From the NCBI GenBank assembly GCA_028696755.1, contig JAQVGK010000259.1:1-5574 (forward strand): a DNA stretch of 5,574 nucleotides, in the 5' to 3' direction. The DNA comes from Bacteroidales bacterium. Its GTDB lineage: Bacteria > Bacteroidota > Bacteroidia > Bacteroidales > ML635J-15. Position 1 is the first letter of the stretch, and each line of letters opens with the position of its first letter. The position numbers were made by a program, and so were the translations under genes. Under the pieces are notes generated by a model, which was given only the letters and a program-made list of their open reading frames with translations, had not been told where the DNA came from and searched no databases. Positions 1 to 5,574 of this stretch are shown piece by piece.

Positions 1-1602
1 ATCGTTACCGCCTCCTCCACAAGTAGGATGGGTTATGCTGCTATTATAACCGACAGCAGTTGGTTGAGTGATGGTGACAGTTTCAACGAATTCACATTGG
101 CCTATTGCGTCAGATATTGTTATTATATATGCTCCAGGCGGCAAATTCGTTGGGTTATAATTATTATTTGCTATTGCTACTGGGCCAGACCATGTTAATA
201 AGTACGGCGCTGTTCCACCAGAAGGAGCTCCTACAGTAATAGAGCCATTATTTGCTCCATTGCAGGTAACATTGGTGTGAGAAACAGTAGATTCAATACC
301 GTTTATTGTGAAATTGATTGATTGTTGAGTGTTGAAATTATTACAGATGTCGTTTACACCTCCGTTTATCACTGTGAGCGTATAATTGCCATCATGTGCT
401 AAATAATCTGCTAATTCAAGAGTCCATAAATCGTCATAAAATGTTCCTGCATAAGTAGAGGCAGCAGCTGCTTCACAAACTGCACTCCATGTATCAGAAA
501 TATTATATGTTCCTGCAGGTCCAGTTAGAATAAAATCGGCAGGTTGAACAGATCCGCACCATAATCTTTCAGAAAACTGCACTGTTAATGATGATTGACC
601 GCAAACTGGAGGGTAAACAATATTTGACATACTTGGGCCTGTGTTATCAACTATGGTTGCAGATCCGCCAAAATTAATAGAATACCCACTAGTAGATGCA
701 GAGAAATTACTAACGTTAACAACATAAGTGCGCCCTGCTACAACATTTAGCGAGCTATTCCAATTGCTACACGAGTTTGGTCCTTCACATGTGGTTGAAC
801 CACCACCTACGCCAGTATTCCCAGTGTTTCCACAATAATTACAGATTACTGGTCGGTTGGCTGCAACAGAGTAATTTACTAAATCAAAACAATCTACTCC
901 ACCATTAAGGCTAAAAACTGCCCAGTCGTAGTCGTCAGAACCACTTACAGGAGCGATAGTAAAGTTTACGGTGCCTGTCGTTTGAGCAACAAAGGTGTAC
1001 CACATATTATTGTCTTCACCTGTTACAAGACAGTTTGGGCAGTTGTTTGTGCTTACTGCCATACCCTGTTGAGCGTTGAAATCGTATAAATCATAGTAAT
1101 TTCCTTCACCTGAAGCTGATACTGGATGTGAGTTGTTTAAGTTACAAAGTGGTAATGCACCTAAACAGTCGGCACTTGTTGGTGCAGGTAAACGTCGATA
1201 TGCAAAAACACCAGCGGCAACAACACTAGTTGAACAATAATATTGATAAATACCAACTCGGTAAGTCCCAGCGGCAGGAGCAGAAAAAACCAACTCAGAA
1301 CCTAGTCCACAATGGTCATCGTTATAAGCTCCAGCAATTGCAACTCCAGCATTTGTGTATATTTCTATTTGAGTGTCGACGGAATTGGAACCTCCTCCAT
1401 CACAAAATGAGAAAACAAATGTTTCTCCTGGATATGTTGCGACAAAAGTGTAATACCTATATGTATTAACAGCAGTTGTTTGCCAATTAGTATTAGGGGA
1501 TAATGCTCCTGCACTCGTAGCACCTGCACAAATGGCAAAAGTTTTATTGCTTAAACTCAGCAATAAAACTGTAGAAATCGCAAAAAATAAAAATTTTCGC
1601 AT
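1..1602 (-). CDS. Secreted multidomain surface protein with SprB-type repeat (N-terminal 534 residues, 3' end outside window)
   Basis: Translating the minus strand from the ATG at 1602-1600 gives 534 codons without a stop, running off the window at base 1. Residues 1-23 form a signal peptide (MRKFLFF, hydrophobic core, likely cleavage after TFA). Residues about 40-133 resemble a PPC-like beta domain, with VDTQIEIY, a YNDDHCG segment and a GTYRVGIYQY strand. Residues about 144-316 match a domain common in Bacteroidota surface proteins: DCLGALPLC, GEDNNMWYTF (Trp201), DDYDWAVF (Trp227), and a closing NVSNFSASTSGYSINF strand. Residues about 317-436 look like an Ig-like domain, with VQFSERLWCG and LTVINGGVNDICNN. 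Residues about 437-514 form one SprB-type repeat: VTCNGANNGSI, LPPGAYIITISDA, VTITQP. A second repeat seems to start near residue 523 (ITHPTCGGGGND). Such proteins are usually long T9SS-exported adhesin or motility-type proteins ending in a sorting domain, which cannot be seen here. It lies 30 bases after the 185-residue gene and is probably cotranscribed. Its exact function is unknown. Confidence 0.88.
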   Translation of the reverse strand, partial: MRKFLFFAISTVLLLSLSNKTFAICAGATSAGALSPNTNWQTTAVNTYRYYTFVATYPGETFVFSFCDGGGSNSVDTQIEIYTNAGVAIAGAYNDDHCGLGSELVFSAPAAGTYRVGIYQYYCSTSVVAAGVFAYRRLPAPTSADCLGALPLCNLNNSHPVSASGEGNYYDLYDFNAQQGMAVSTNNCPNCLVTGEDNNMWYTFVAQTTGTVNFTIAPVSGSDDYDWAVFSLNGGVDCFDLVNYSVAANRPVICNYCGNTGNTGVGGGSTTCEGPNSCSNWNSSLNVVAGRTYVVNVSNFSASTSGYSINFGGSATIVDNTGPSMSNIVYPPVCGQSSLTVQFSERLWCGSVQPADFILTGPAGTYNISDTWSAVCEAAAASTYAGTFYDDLWTLELADYLAHDGNYTLTVINGGVNDICNNFNTQQSINFTINGIESTVSHTNVTCNGANNGSITVGAPSGGTAPYLLTWSGPVAIANNNYNPTNLPPGAYIITISDAIGQCEFVETVTITQPTAVGYNSSITHPTCGGGGND

Positions 1603-1632
1603 AATATGTTGGGGTTTTAATTATTTATCAAA

Positions 1633-2190
1633 TTACTCTTCTCTCAATATACTGTTCTCTTTTAATTCATTAACCATCTGGTTGTATTTTTCTGGATTTT
1701 CCTCAATCCATTTATCTTTTTCTATTCTGTAATTTTCAACATCAAGCTCTGCATTACCAGTTTTTTTGTACTCAGGGAAATCATCAGGAATATTTCTTTT
1801 TTGAGATCCCATGATTGCAACATTCTCTGGTAGTTCGTCGGGGTTAAGAATTACTCCATTAACACTAACCGTTGAAAAATCAAAATCAACATTATGAGTT
1901 AATAGGATATTTCTGATGTAAGATGCAGATATGTTTTCTTTGATATATAACTGAAAACGATCCTTCCCGTTTCCCGCTTTAAAAAACCTGCCAGACGAAA
2001 TACCATCTTCTGCTAATAAATCATCAAGCAGAATTTGAGCTTGCTCATCATTTTCTAGGTTTTGTACATAAAAATAAACTGTAAGCTCGTCTCCAACGAT
2101 TTTCTTTTGGGTAAATTCCATTTCTCCTGATTGAGCCATCATAAAAATCGAACCCAACAAGGTAATGCCCATTAAAATCAATTTTCTCAT
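1633..2190 (-). CDS. Small exported protein of unknown function, ferredoxin-like middle and C-terminal FPxYxxTGN motif
   Basis: A complete 185-residue frame starts at ATG 2190 and ends with TAA at 1635-1633. Residues 1-19 look like a signal peptide (MRKLILMG, hydrophobic stretch, cut before QSGE), so the product is probably periplasmic or beyond. Residues about 35-112 alternate in a beta-alpha-beta-beta-alpha-beta rhythm (LTVYFYVQNL, EQAQILLDDLL, DRFQLYIKE, SASYIRNILL, FSTVSVNG). This resembles a heavy-metal-associated (HMA-like) or other ferredoxin-like fold, but the protein has no cysteine, so a CxxC metal site is absent. The C-terminal part has DFPEYKKTGNAELD (137-150) and then DKWIEENPEKY (159-169). 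I recall this FPxYxxTGN...W...NPExY pattern from small exported Bacteroidota proteins of unknown function. The gene begins 11 bases after the membrane-protein gene and ends 30 bases before the SprB-repeat gene, so all are likely on one transcript. The fold call is a by-eye inference and no function is assigned. Confidence 0.85.
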   Translation of the reverse strand: MRKLILMGITLLGSIFMMAQSGEMEFTQKKIVGDELTVYFYVQNLENDEQAQILLDDLLAEDGISSGRFFKAGNGKDRFQLYIKENISASYIRNILLTHNVDFDFSTVSVNGVILNPDELPENVAIMGSQKRNIPDDFPEYKKTGNAELDVENYRIEKDKWIEENPEKYNQMVNELKENSILREE

Positions 2191-2201
2191 AGTTGTATTT
2201 G

Positions 2202-3482
2202 TTAGTTTCTAATCAAATTTACTCGTCCTTTTTTAGTTTGAAGATTGCCAAATTTGTCGAGCGTTTTAATCTCCCACAGATAAAAACCTGGTTTTGCTTC
2301 TGCTCCGATATTATTTATCTTTCCATTCCACATAAAATTTGGACTGTCTGATTCAAATACCGCATTCCCATTACCATCAACAATAATTAGCTTATAGGAT
2401 TCAAATTCCATATTTTCTCCAATAGGACCAAAATTTGAGTTGACTCCACCACTGTTAGGAATAAATGCGTTTGGCACAAAATAAACATGCTCAATTACAA
2501 TGTTTACTTTTTCAGAAGTCTCTGATTTGCAACCAAAATCATTTATAGCAACAAGTTTAACTAGATATTCTCCTCCTCTTTCAAACTCAAAACTAATCTC
2601 TTTTTCGCTAAATTGCTGATTATCAATGCTCCACAATAATCTCAATTCTTCTTTATTATTGCAAGTAAAGTAATATAAATTTTCTGAATTCTCAAAATTA
2701 ATTTTTACATTAGTTGATTCGTTGATAGTTATTTCCCTCAACTTCTCAGTTTTTAAGCTCTTATTATTATAATTTAAAATTGCTTCGGGCTTGTATATTC
2801 CGCTCTCAATATATGTGTGAGATGCAGTATTGCCATATACTCTCAAGTTTTCGTCTGTATTCCAAATAACTTCACAGTTTTCGGGAACGTTAATGGCTCT
2901 AAAAATTACTTTTGCAGGAACACAATTTTCAACTATTTCTACCGAAAAAACAACTTTGTCAACAGATGGAGTGTAATTATTAATAGGTGTTTGAGTATTA
3001 TCGTCTGAATTTGAGCTTTTCTCTGCATTATTGGTAGTATTATTTACGGAATTTACTTCGTTGCTGGTTTCTTGTTGATTAGTATTCGAATTAGTTATTT
3101 CGTTTTCTATGTTATTTGATAAGTCATTATTTTCAATTGTATTTTGAACGTTGGAATTATCAATAGAGTTATCAATTTCAATTTCATTTACTTGATCGTT
3201 GCCAGTAATGTTATCTTCGGCGCTGTTGGATTCAGTTATTTGTGTCGAAGCAATTTTTTCAGTTTTGCTGTTATCATTATTAATAACTTGCGATAAGAAT
3301 ATAACAGAACCAACTGCAATTATTAGTGCAGTGGCAACCAAAATAGTTTTTGTAAGACCGCTTAATCCTGGAGGTTTTGGCAAATCTTTTTCGAGTTTTA
3401 TCCAATCGTTGTGATCGTAAGGTGCCTCGTACCCGTCGAGTAATTTCTTTATGTTTTCCATATCATTCATTGATATTACCAT
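2202..3482 (-). CDS. Single-pass membrane protein with Asn-rich linker, PKD-like domains and gliding-motility (CHU_C-type) C-terminal domain; possible anti-sigma partner
   Basis: This is a 426-residue frame if started at 3482. In-frame ATGs at 3470 (Met5) and 3461 (Met8) are also possible, and Met8, just past the sigma factor stop, gives the natural-looking start MENIKKLLDGYE. Residues 8-45 are cytoplasmic, with a YEAPYDHNDWIKLEKDL segment like the YE..P...W..IE..L motif near the N-terminus of many Bacteroidota membrane proteins encoded beside sigma factors. One membrane helix spans about 46-67 (ILVATALIIAVGSVIFLSQ). Residues 68-173 are a low-complexity linker, roughly a quarter Asn, with many Ser, Thr and Glu. 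Two PKD-like beta domains follow, about 174-256 (VIWNTDENL, ASHTYIESGIY) and 257-333 (FERGGEYLVKLVAINDFGC). Residues 335-426 are a CHU_C-type domain: FVPNAFIPN, SYKLIIVDGNGNAVFES, MWNGKINN, GFYLWEIKTLDKFG, KKGRVNLIRN. Position after an ECF sigma gene suggests control of that sigma factor. No canonical anti-sigma (zinc or FecR) domain is recognisable, so this is inference. Confidence 0.87.
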   Translation of the reverse strand: MVISMNDMENIKKLLDGYEAPYDHNDWIKLEKDLPKPPGLSGLTKTILVATALIIAVGSVIFLSQVINNDNSKTEKIASTQITESNSAEDNITGNDQVNEIEIDNSIDNSNVQNTIENNDLSNNIENEITNSNTNQQETSNEVNSVNNTTNNAEKSSNSDDNTQTPINNYTPSVDKVVFSVEIVENCVPAKVIFRAINVPENCEVIWNTDENLRVYGNTASHTYIESGIYKPEAILNYNNKSLKTEKLREITINESTNVKINFENSENLYYFTCNNKEELRLLWSIDNQQFSEKEISFEFERGGEYLVKLVAINDFGCKSETSEKVNIVIEHVYFVPNAFIPNSGGVNSNFGPIGENMEFESYKLIIVDGNGNAVFESDSPNFMWNGKINNIGAEAKPGFYLWEIKTLDKFGNLQTKKGRVNLIRN

Positions 3483-4041
3483 ATTTTTCTATAAACATAC
3501 TTTTTAATTTTCCTTTTGCTTTTGCGAGATTCGATTTTGAAGTTCCGATGCTAATGTTTAGCATTTCGGCAATTTCTTTGTGCGAATACTCTTCAATAAC
3601 ATAAAGGTTAAACACTGTTTTGTATGCAGGCGACAATTCTTGTATCAGTTCAATAATCCTTTCAGCTCCGATATTTACCATTTTAATTTTGTCAAGATCC
3701 TCTTCTGAGTCGTCGGTAAGATTGATTAATCCAGTTTCTGAATCGGAACTAAAACTCATCTTGTTTTTGCGGCGAATACAGTCAATAGTATTATTAACTA
3801 TTATTCGTCTAATCCATCCTTCAATTGAGCCTGTATGTTTAAAGTGTTTAATTTTTTCAAAGACCTTAAGAAAACCGTCGTGCAGAAAATCTTTTGCTTC
3901 ATCCTTGTCCTTTGCATAACGCGAGCATAAACCTAACATTTTTCCGTATGTAAACTTGTAGAGCATCTGCTGACAGTCTCTGTCTCCACGGATACAACCG
4001 TCCACAATCTGCTTTACATCCTCTTGGTTGTTAAGGTTCAT
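3463..4041 (-). CDS. ECF-type RNA polymerase sigma-70 family factor
   Basis: This complete 192-residue protein is of the usual length for an extracytoplasmic-function sigma factor, which directs RNA polymerase to a small promoter set. Region 2 spans about residues 25-92: LYKFTYGKMLGLCSRYAKD, the DEAKDFLHDGFLKVFEKI core-binding segment, and GWIRRIIVNNTIDCIRRK for -10 recognition and melting. An acidic linker (about 93-125, SDSETG, DDSEEDLD) leads to region 4 at about 128-182: ELSPAYKTVFNLYVIEEYS, then the helix-turn-helix HKEIAEMLNISIGTSKSNL. Region 3 is absent, as expected for ECF factors. The start at 4041 leaves a normal short N-terminus (MNLNNQEDVKQIVDGCIRGD). It is the first gene of the leftward cluster, and its TGA stop (3465-3463) lies inside or next to the start of the membrane-protein gene, which suggests translational coupling. 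Which ECF subgroup it belongs to and what it regulates cannot be read from the sequence; autoregulation of its own cluster is possible. Confidence 0.95.
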   Translation of the reverse strand: MNLNNQEDVKQIVDGCIRGDRDCQQMLYKFTYGKMLGLCSRYAKDKDEAKDFLHDGFLKVFEKIKHFKHTGSIEGWIRRIIVNNTIDCIRRKNKMSFSSDSETGLINLTDDSEEDLDKIKMVNIGAERIIELIQELSPAYKTVFNLYVIEEYSHKEIAEMLNISIGTSKSNLAKAKGKLKSMFIEKYGNINE

Positions 4042-4108
4042 ATCTACTGTTTTCGTTTTAATGACGTAAGTTTTTTTAATTAGTTGTCTGTTGGGTTAAA
4101 AATTTTCC

Positions 4109-4144
4109 GAAAAATATTGAAAATTATCAATAAAAAAAAGCAAA
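4109..4144 (-). promoter_or_regulatory. Weak candidate promoter for the sigma factor cluster
   Basis: On the minus strand TATTTTTC (4116-4109) matches TAnnTTTG at all but the last base, and a TTTG lies upstream at 4144-4141 with a 24-base gap, slightly long. Both fall in AT-rich runs where chance matches are likely. The cluster might instead use a promoter recognised by the ECF factor itself, whose motif is unknown. Confidence 0.25.
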
Positions 4145-4149
4145 AAAAA
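4132..4149. repeat. Paired A8 tracts (A8-GC-A8)
   Basis: Two runs of eight A, separated only by GC, sit 11 bases upstream of the -33 element of the rightward promoter. A-tracts in this position can bend DNA or act as an upstream promoter element. They are also slippage-prone, so the run lengths may vary between isolates. A role in transcription is inference. Confidence 0.5.
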
Positions 4150-4160
4150 TGTTCGATTTA

Positions 4161-4194
4161 TTTGGGTGTTTCTAAAAGGCTTTTTCTATCTTTG
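4161..4194 (+). promoter_or_regulatory. Bacteroidota-type promoter for the epimerase operon
   Basis: A perfect TAnnTTTG -7 element (TATCTTTG) lies at 4187-4194. A TTTG -33 element is at 4161-4164, with 22 bases between them, inside the range known for the Bacteroidota primary sigma factor. Transcription would start near 4201, leaving a leader of about 20 AT-rich bases before the ATG at 4222. The leader has no Shine-Dalgarno sequence, which is normal for the phylum. Confidence 0.75.
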
Positions 4195-4221
4195 CCAGAC
4201 TAGAATATAAAACACATAAAA

Positions 4222-4632
4222 ATGGAATTAACTCACATCGAACACATTGGTATTGCTGTAAAATCTATAGATGAAGCAAAGAAGTATTATGAAGAAGTTC
4301 TTGGTTTGAAATGTTATGCTGTTGAAGAAGTAAAGGACCAAAAGGTAAAGACTGCATTTTTCAAAATAGGACAGACAAAGATTGAATTACTCGAATCTAC
4401 CGATCCCGAAGGTCCAGTTGGTAAATTTATTGAGAAAAAAGGCGAAGGAATTCATCATATTGCATTTGCAGCAAAAAATATTGGTGGCTCATTGGCAGAA
4501 CTGGAAGAAAAAGGAGTTATGTTAATTGATAAGACACCAAGAAAAGGAGCCGAAGGTTTAGATATTGGTTTTTTGCATCCTAAATCCACTTTTGGAGTTT
4601 TAACCGAACTTTGCGAAGATAATAACAAGTAG
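4222..4632 (+). CDS. mce: Methylmalonyl-CoA epimerase (VOC superfamily)
   Basis: This enzyme interconverts the R and S forms of methylmalonyl-CoA in the cytoplasm, linking B12-dependent methylmalonyl-CoA mutase to the carboxyl-transfer or decarboxylation step that gives propionyl-CoA. The 136-residue length is typical of the family. The two VOC beta-alpha-beta-beta-beta modules are visible: HIEHIGIAVKSIDEAKKYYE (5-24) with KTAFFKIGQTKIELLE (43-58), and GEGIHHIAFAAKNI (74-87) with FGVLTELCE (124-132). Expected metal-site residues are His8, His79 and Glu129; Glu55 occupies the remaining position, where some family members have Gln. The start at 4222 puts HIGIAV at the usual distance from the N-terminus and fits the promoter just upstream. 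The carboxyltransferase gene follows after 30 bases, forming the expected operon. Simpler VOC proteins such as glyoxalase I are less likely, given the KTAFFKIG and GEGIHHIAF signatures and the neighbour. Confidence 0.95.
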   Translation: MELTHIEHIGIAVKSIDEAKKYYEEVLGLKCYAVEEVKDQKVKTAFFKIGQTKIELLESTDPEGPVGKFIEKKGEGIHHIAFAAKNIGGSLAELEEKGVMLIDKTPRKGAEGLDIGFLHPKSTFGVLTELCEDNNK

Positions 4633-4662
4633 AAATAAATTCACACACTAGAACAAATTACA

Positions 4663-5574
4663 ATGGCAATCGAAGACAAGATTAAAAAGCTGGTTGAATT
4701 GCGTGCCGAGGCTCGAATGGGGGGCGGAGCAAAGAGAATTGATGCTCAGCATGCAAAGGGTAAACTTACTGCAAGGGAGCGCGTAGATTTACTTTTGGAC
4801 GAGGGTAGTTTTGAAGAACTCGACATGTTTGTTACTCACCGTTTAACCGATTTCGGACTAGAGAAGGAACAATATCTTGGCGATGGAGTAGTTACTGGAT
4901 ATGGTACTATTGATGGTCGCTTGGTTTATCTCTATTCTCAAGACTTTACAGTTTTGGGTGGATCTCTTTCGGAAACAAATGCAAAGAAAATTTGCAAGGT
5001 TATGGACATGGCTATGAAAGCTGGCGCTCCGGTTATCGGACTCAACGATAGCGGTGGTGCTCGTATTCAGGAAGGCGTTCTAAGTCTTTCGGGCTATGCC
5101 GAGATTTTCCAGCGAAATATAGAAGCGTCGGGTGTTATCCCTCAATTGTCGGCAATTCTTGGTCCTTGTGCTGGTGGAGCAGTATATTCTCCAGCTCTCA
5201 CCGATTTTATCCTAATGGCAGAAGGTATTAGCTATATGTTTGTAACTGGTCCGAAAGTTACAAAAACTGTAACTGGCGAGGATATTACTACAGAGAACCT
5301 TGGTGGTCCAATGATACATGCTTCGAAATCTGGCGTTGCTCATTTTGTCTCTGAAAACGAAGAAGAAGCTATGAAAATATTAAGAAATTTAATTTCTTAT
5401 ATGCCTCAAAACTTCATGGAAAATCCTCCTCTTGTTGATTGTGATGATCCAGTTGATAGATTGTGTGATGATTTGAATTCTATTATTCCGGATAATCCAA
5501 ATAAACCATATAATGTAATTGATGTTGTAACTTCCCTTGTTGATAATGGAGAATTCCTCGAAGTTCATAAGTAT
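4663..5574 (+). CDS. mmdA: Acyl-CoA carboxylase beta / methylmalonyl-CoA decarboxylase alpha carboxyltransferase subunit (N-terminal 304 residues, 3' end outside window)
   Basis: The frame opens at ATG 4663 and continues for 304 codons to the window edge; family members are about 510-520 residues, so roughly 60% is present. It is the biotin-dependent carboxyltransferase that moves a carboxyl group between methylmalonyl/propionyl-CoA and biotin. Visible motifs of the N-terminal crotonase-like half are GGGAKRIDAQHAKGKLTAR (21-39), the YSQDFTVLGGSLSE segment (near 91-104), the oxyanion and CoA-binding loop DSGGARIQEG (129-138), GPCAGGAVYSPAL (167-179) and VTGPKVTKTVTGE (194-206). The start gives the standard MAIEDKIKKL beginning. 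Thirty bases separate it from the epimerase gene, with no promoter in between, so they are probably cotranscribed. The symbol mmdA fits anaerobic Bacteroidota, where this subunit joins a sodium-pumping decarboxylase. A propionyl-CoA carboxylase beta subunit (pccB) has nearly the same sequence, and the deciding downstream genes lie outside the window. Confidence 0.93.
   Translation, partial: MAIEDKIKKLVELRAEARMGGGAKRIDAQHAKGKLTARERVDLLLDEGSFEELDMFVTHRLTDFGLEKEQYLGDGVVTGYGTIDGRLVYLYSQDFTVLGGSLSETNAKKICKVMDMAMKAGAPVIGLNDSGGARIQEGVLSLSGYAEIFQRNIEASGVIPQLSAILGPCAGGAVYSPALTDFILMAEGISYMFVTGPKVTKTVTGEDITTENLGGPMIHASKSGVAHFVSENEEEAMKILRNLISYMPQNFMENPPLVDCDDPVDRLCDDLNSIIPDNPNKPYNVIDVVTSLVDNGEFLEVHKY

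Larger units (their letters stand above)
4042..4221. promoter_or_regulatory. Divergent intergenic promoter region
   Basis: These 180 bases separate the start of the leftward sigma factor gene from the start of the rightward epimerase gene. The stretch is very AT-rich, carries no open reading frame that looks like a gene, and must hold the promoters for both directions. The rightward promoter is clear and the leftward one is weak. No strong hairpin or operator-like palindrome stands out. Confidence 0.8.

Noticed and set aside
1230..1469. Plus-strand open frame of 79 codons
   Set aside because: It lies wholly antisense to the SprB-repeat protein gene, and its Gln/Leu/Lys-heavy product has no recognisable features; the minus-strand frame gives clear domains.
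1532..1732. Plus-strand open frame of 66 codons across the gap between the two exported-protein genes
   Set aside because: It is antisense to the start of one gene and the end of the other, and the product has the Phe/Leu/Ser bias typical of an antisense frame.
3463..3482. Overlap of the sigma factor and membrane-protein genes considered as a frameshift or fused gene
   Set aside because: Both proteins are complete in length and domain content, and the overlap vanishes with the later start, so this is ordinary operon packing.
2817..3604. Plus-strand open frames at 2817-3008, 3199-3414 and 3377-3604
   Set aside because: All are antisense to the membrane-protein or sigma factor genes, with no motif, no promoter and poor composition. 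The hydrophobic stretch near 3320 only mirrors the AT-rich DNA coding for the membrane helix.
3620..3919. Plus-strand open frame of 99 codons
   Set aside because: It is antisense to the well-supported sigma factor gene, and its Ser/Ile/Leu-rich product looks like a reading-frame shadow.
4131..4150. Poly-T/poly-A stretch considered as an intrinsic terminator
   Set aside because: No GC-rich hairpin precedes the run on either strand, and it sits between two divergent gene starts where a terminator is not expected.
4663..5574. Acetyl-CoA carboxylase carboxyltransferase (accD/accA) as the identity of the right-hand gene
   Set aside because: The N-terminus lacks the zinc-finger cysteines of AccD, and the long N-terminal segment, GGSLSE and DSGGARIQEG context and the epimerase neighbour fit the propionyl/methylmalonyl-CoA group.

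Overview
The window looks like a chromosomal piece of an AT-rich member of the Bacteroidota, probably one with a type IX secretion system (T9SS). Three things point this way. There is a TAnnTTTG-type promoter. None of the gene starts has a clear Shine-Dalgarno sequence. The proteins carry families largely typical of the phylum: a SprB-type repeat, a gliding-motility-associated (CHU_C-type) C-terminal domain, and a methylmalonyl-CoA epimerase followed by a carboxyltransferase gene.

Left side, bases 1-4041, minus strand: four genes read leftwards as one tight cluster. First is an ECF-type RNA polymerase sigma factor (4041-3463). It overlaps, or directly abuts, a single-pass membrane protein (3482-2202) that has a short cytoplasmic N-terminus, one membrane helix, a long Asn-rich linker, two PKD-like domains and a CHU_C-type C-terminal domain. 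Eleven bases later comes a small exported protein of 185 residues (2190-1633). Thirty bases after that begins a large secreted, Cys-containing, multidomain protein with a SprB repeat. It starts at 1602 and is still open at base 1, so only its first 534 residues are visible. The arrangement suggests a sigma factor, a membrane-tethered partner that may control it, and two exported proteins made from the same transcript. The regulatory link is inferred from gene order and domain layout.

Middle, bases 4042-4221: a 180-base AT-rich divergent promoter region. It holds a good Bacteroidota-type promoter facing right, an A-tract pair just upstream of it, and only a weak promoter candidate facing left.

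Right side, bases 4222-5574, plus strand: methylmalonyl-CoA epimerase (4222-4632), then 30 bases later the first 304 codons of an acyl-CoA carboxylase / methylmalonyl-CoA decarboxylase carboxyltransferase subunit. The two act next to each other in the succinate-propionate (methylmalonyl-CoA) pathway. This is ordinary central metabolism and seems functionally unrelated to the left-hand cluster.

No tRNA, rRNA, CRISPR array, insertion sequence or convincing intrinsic terminator was seen.
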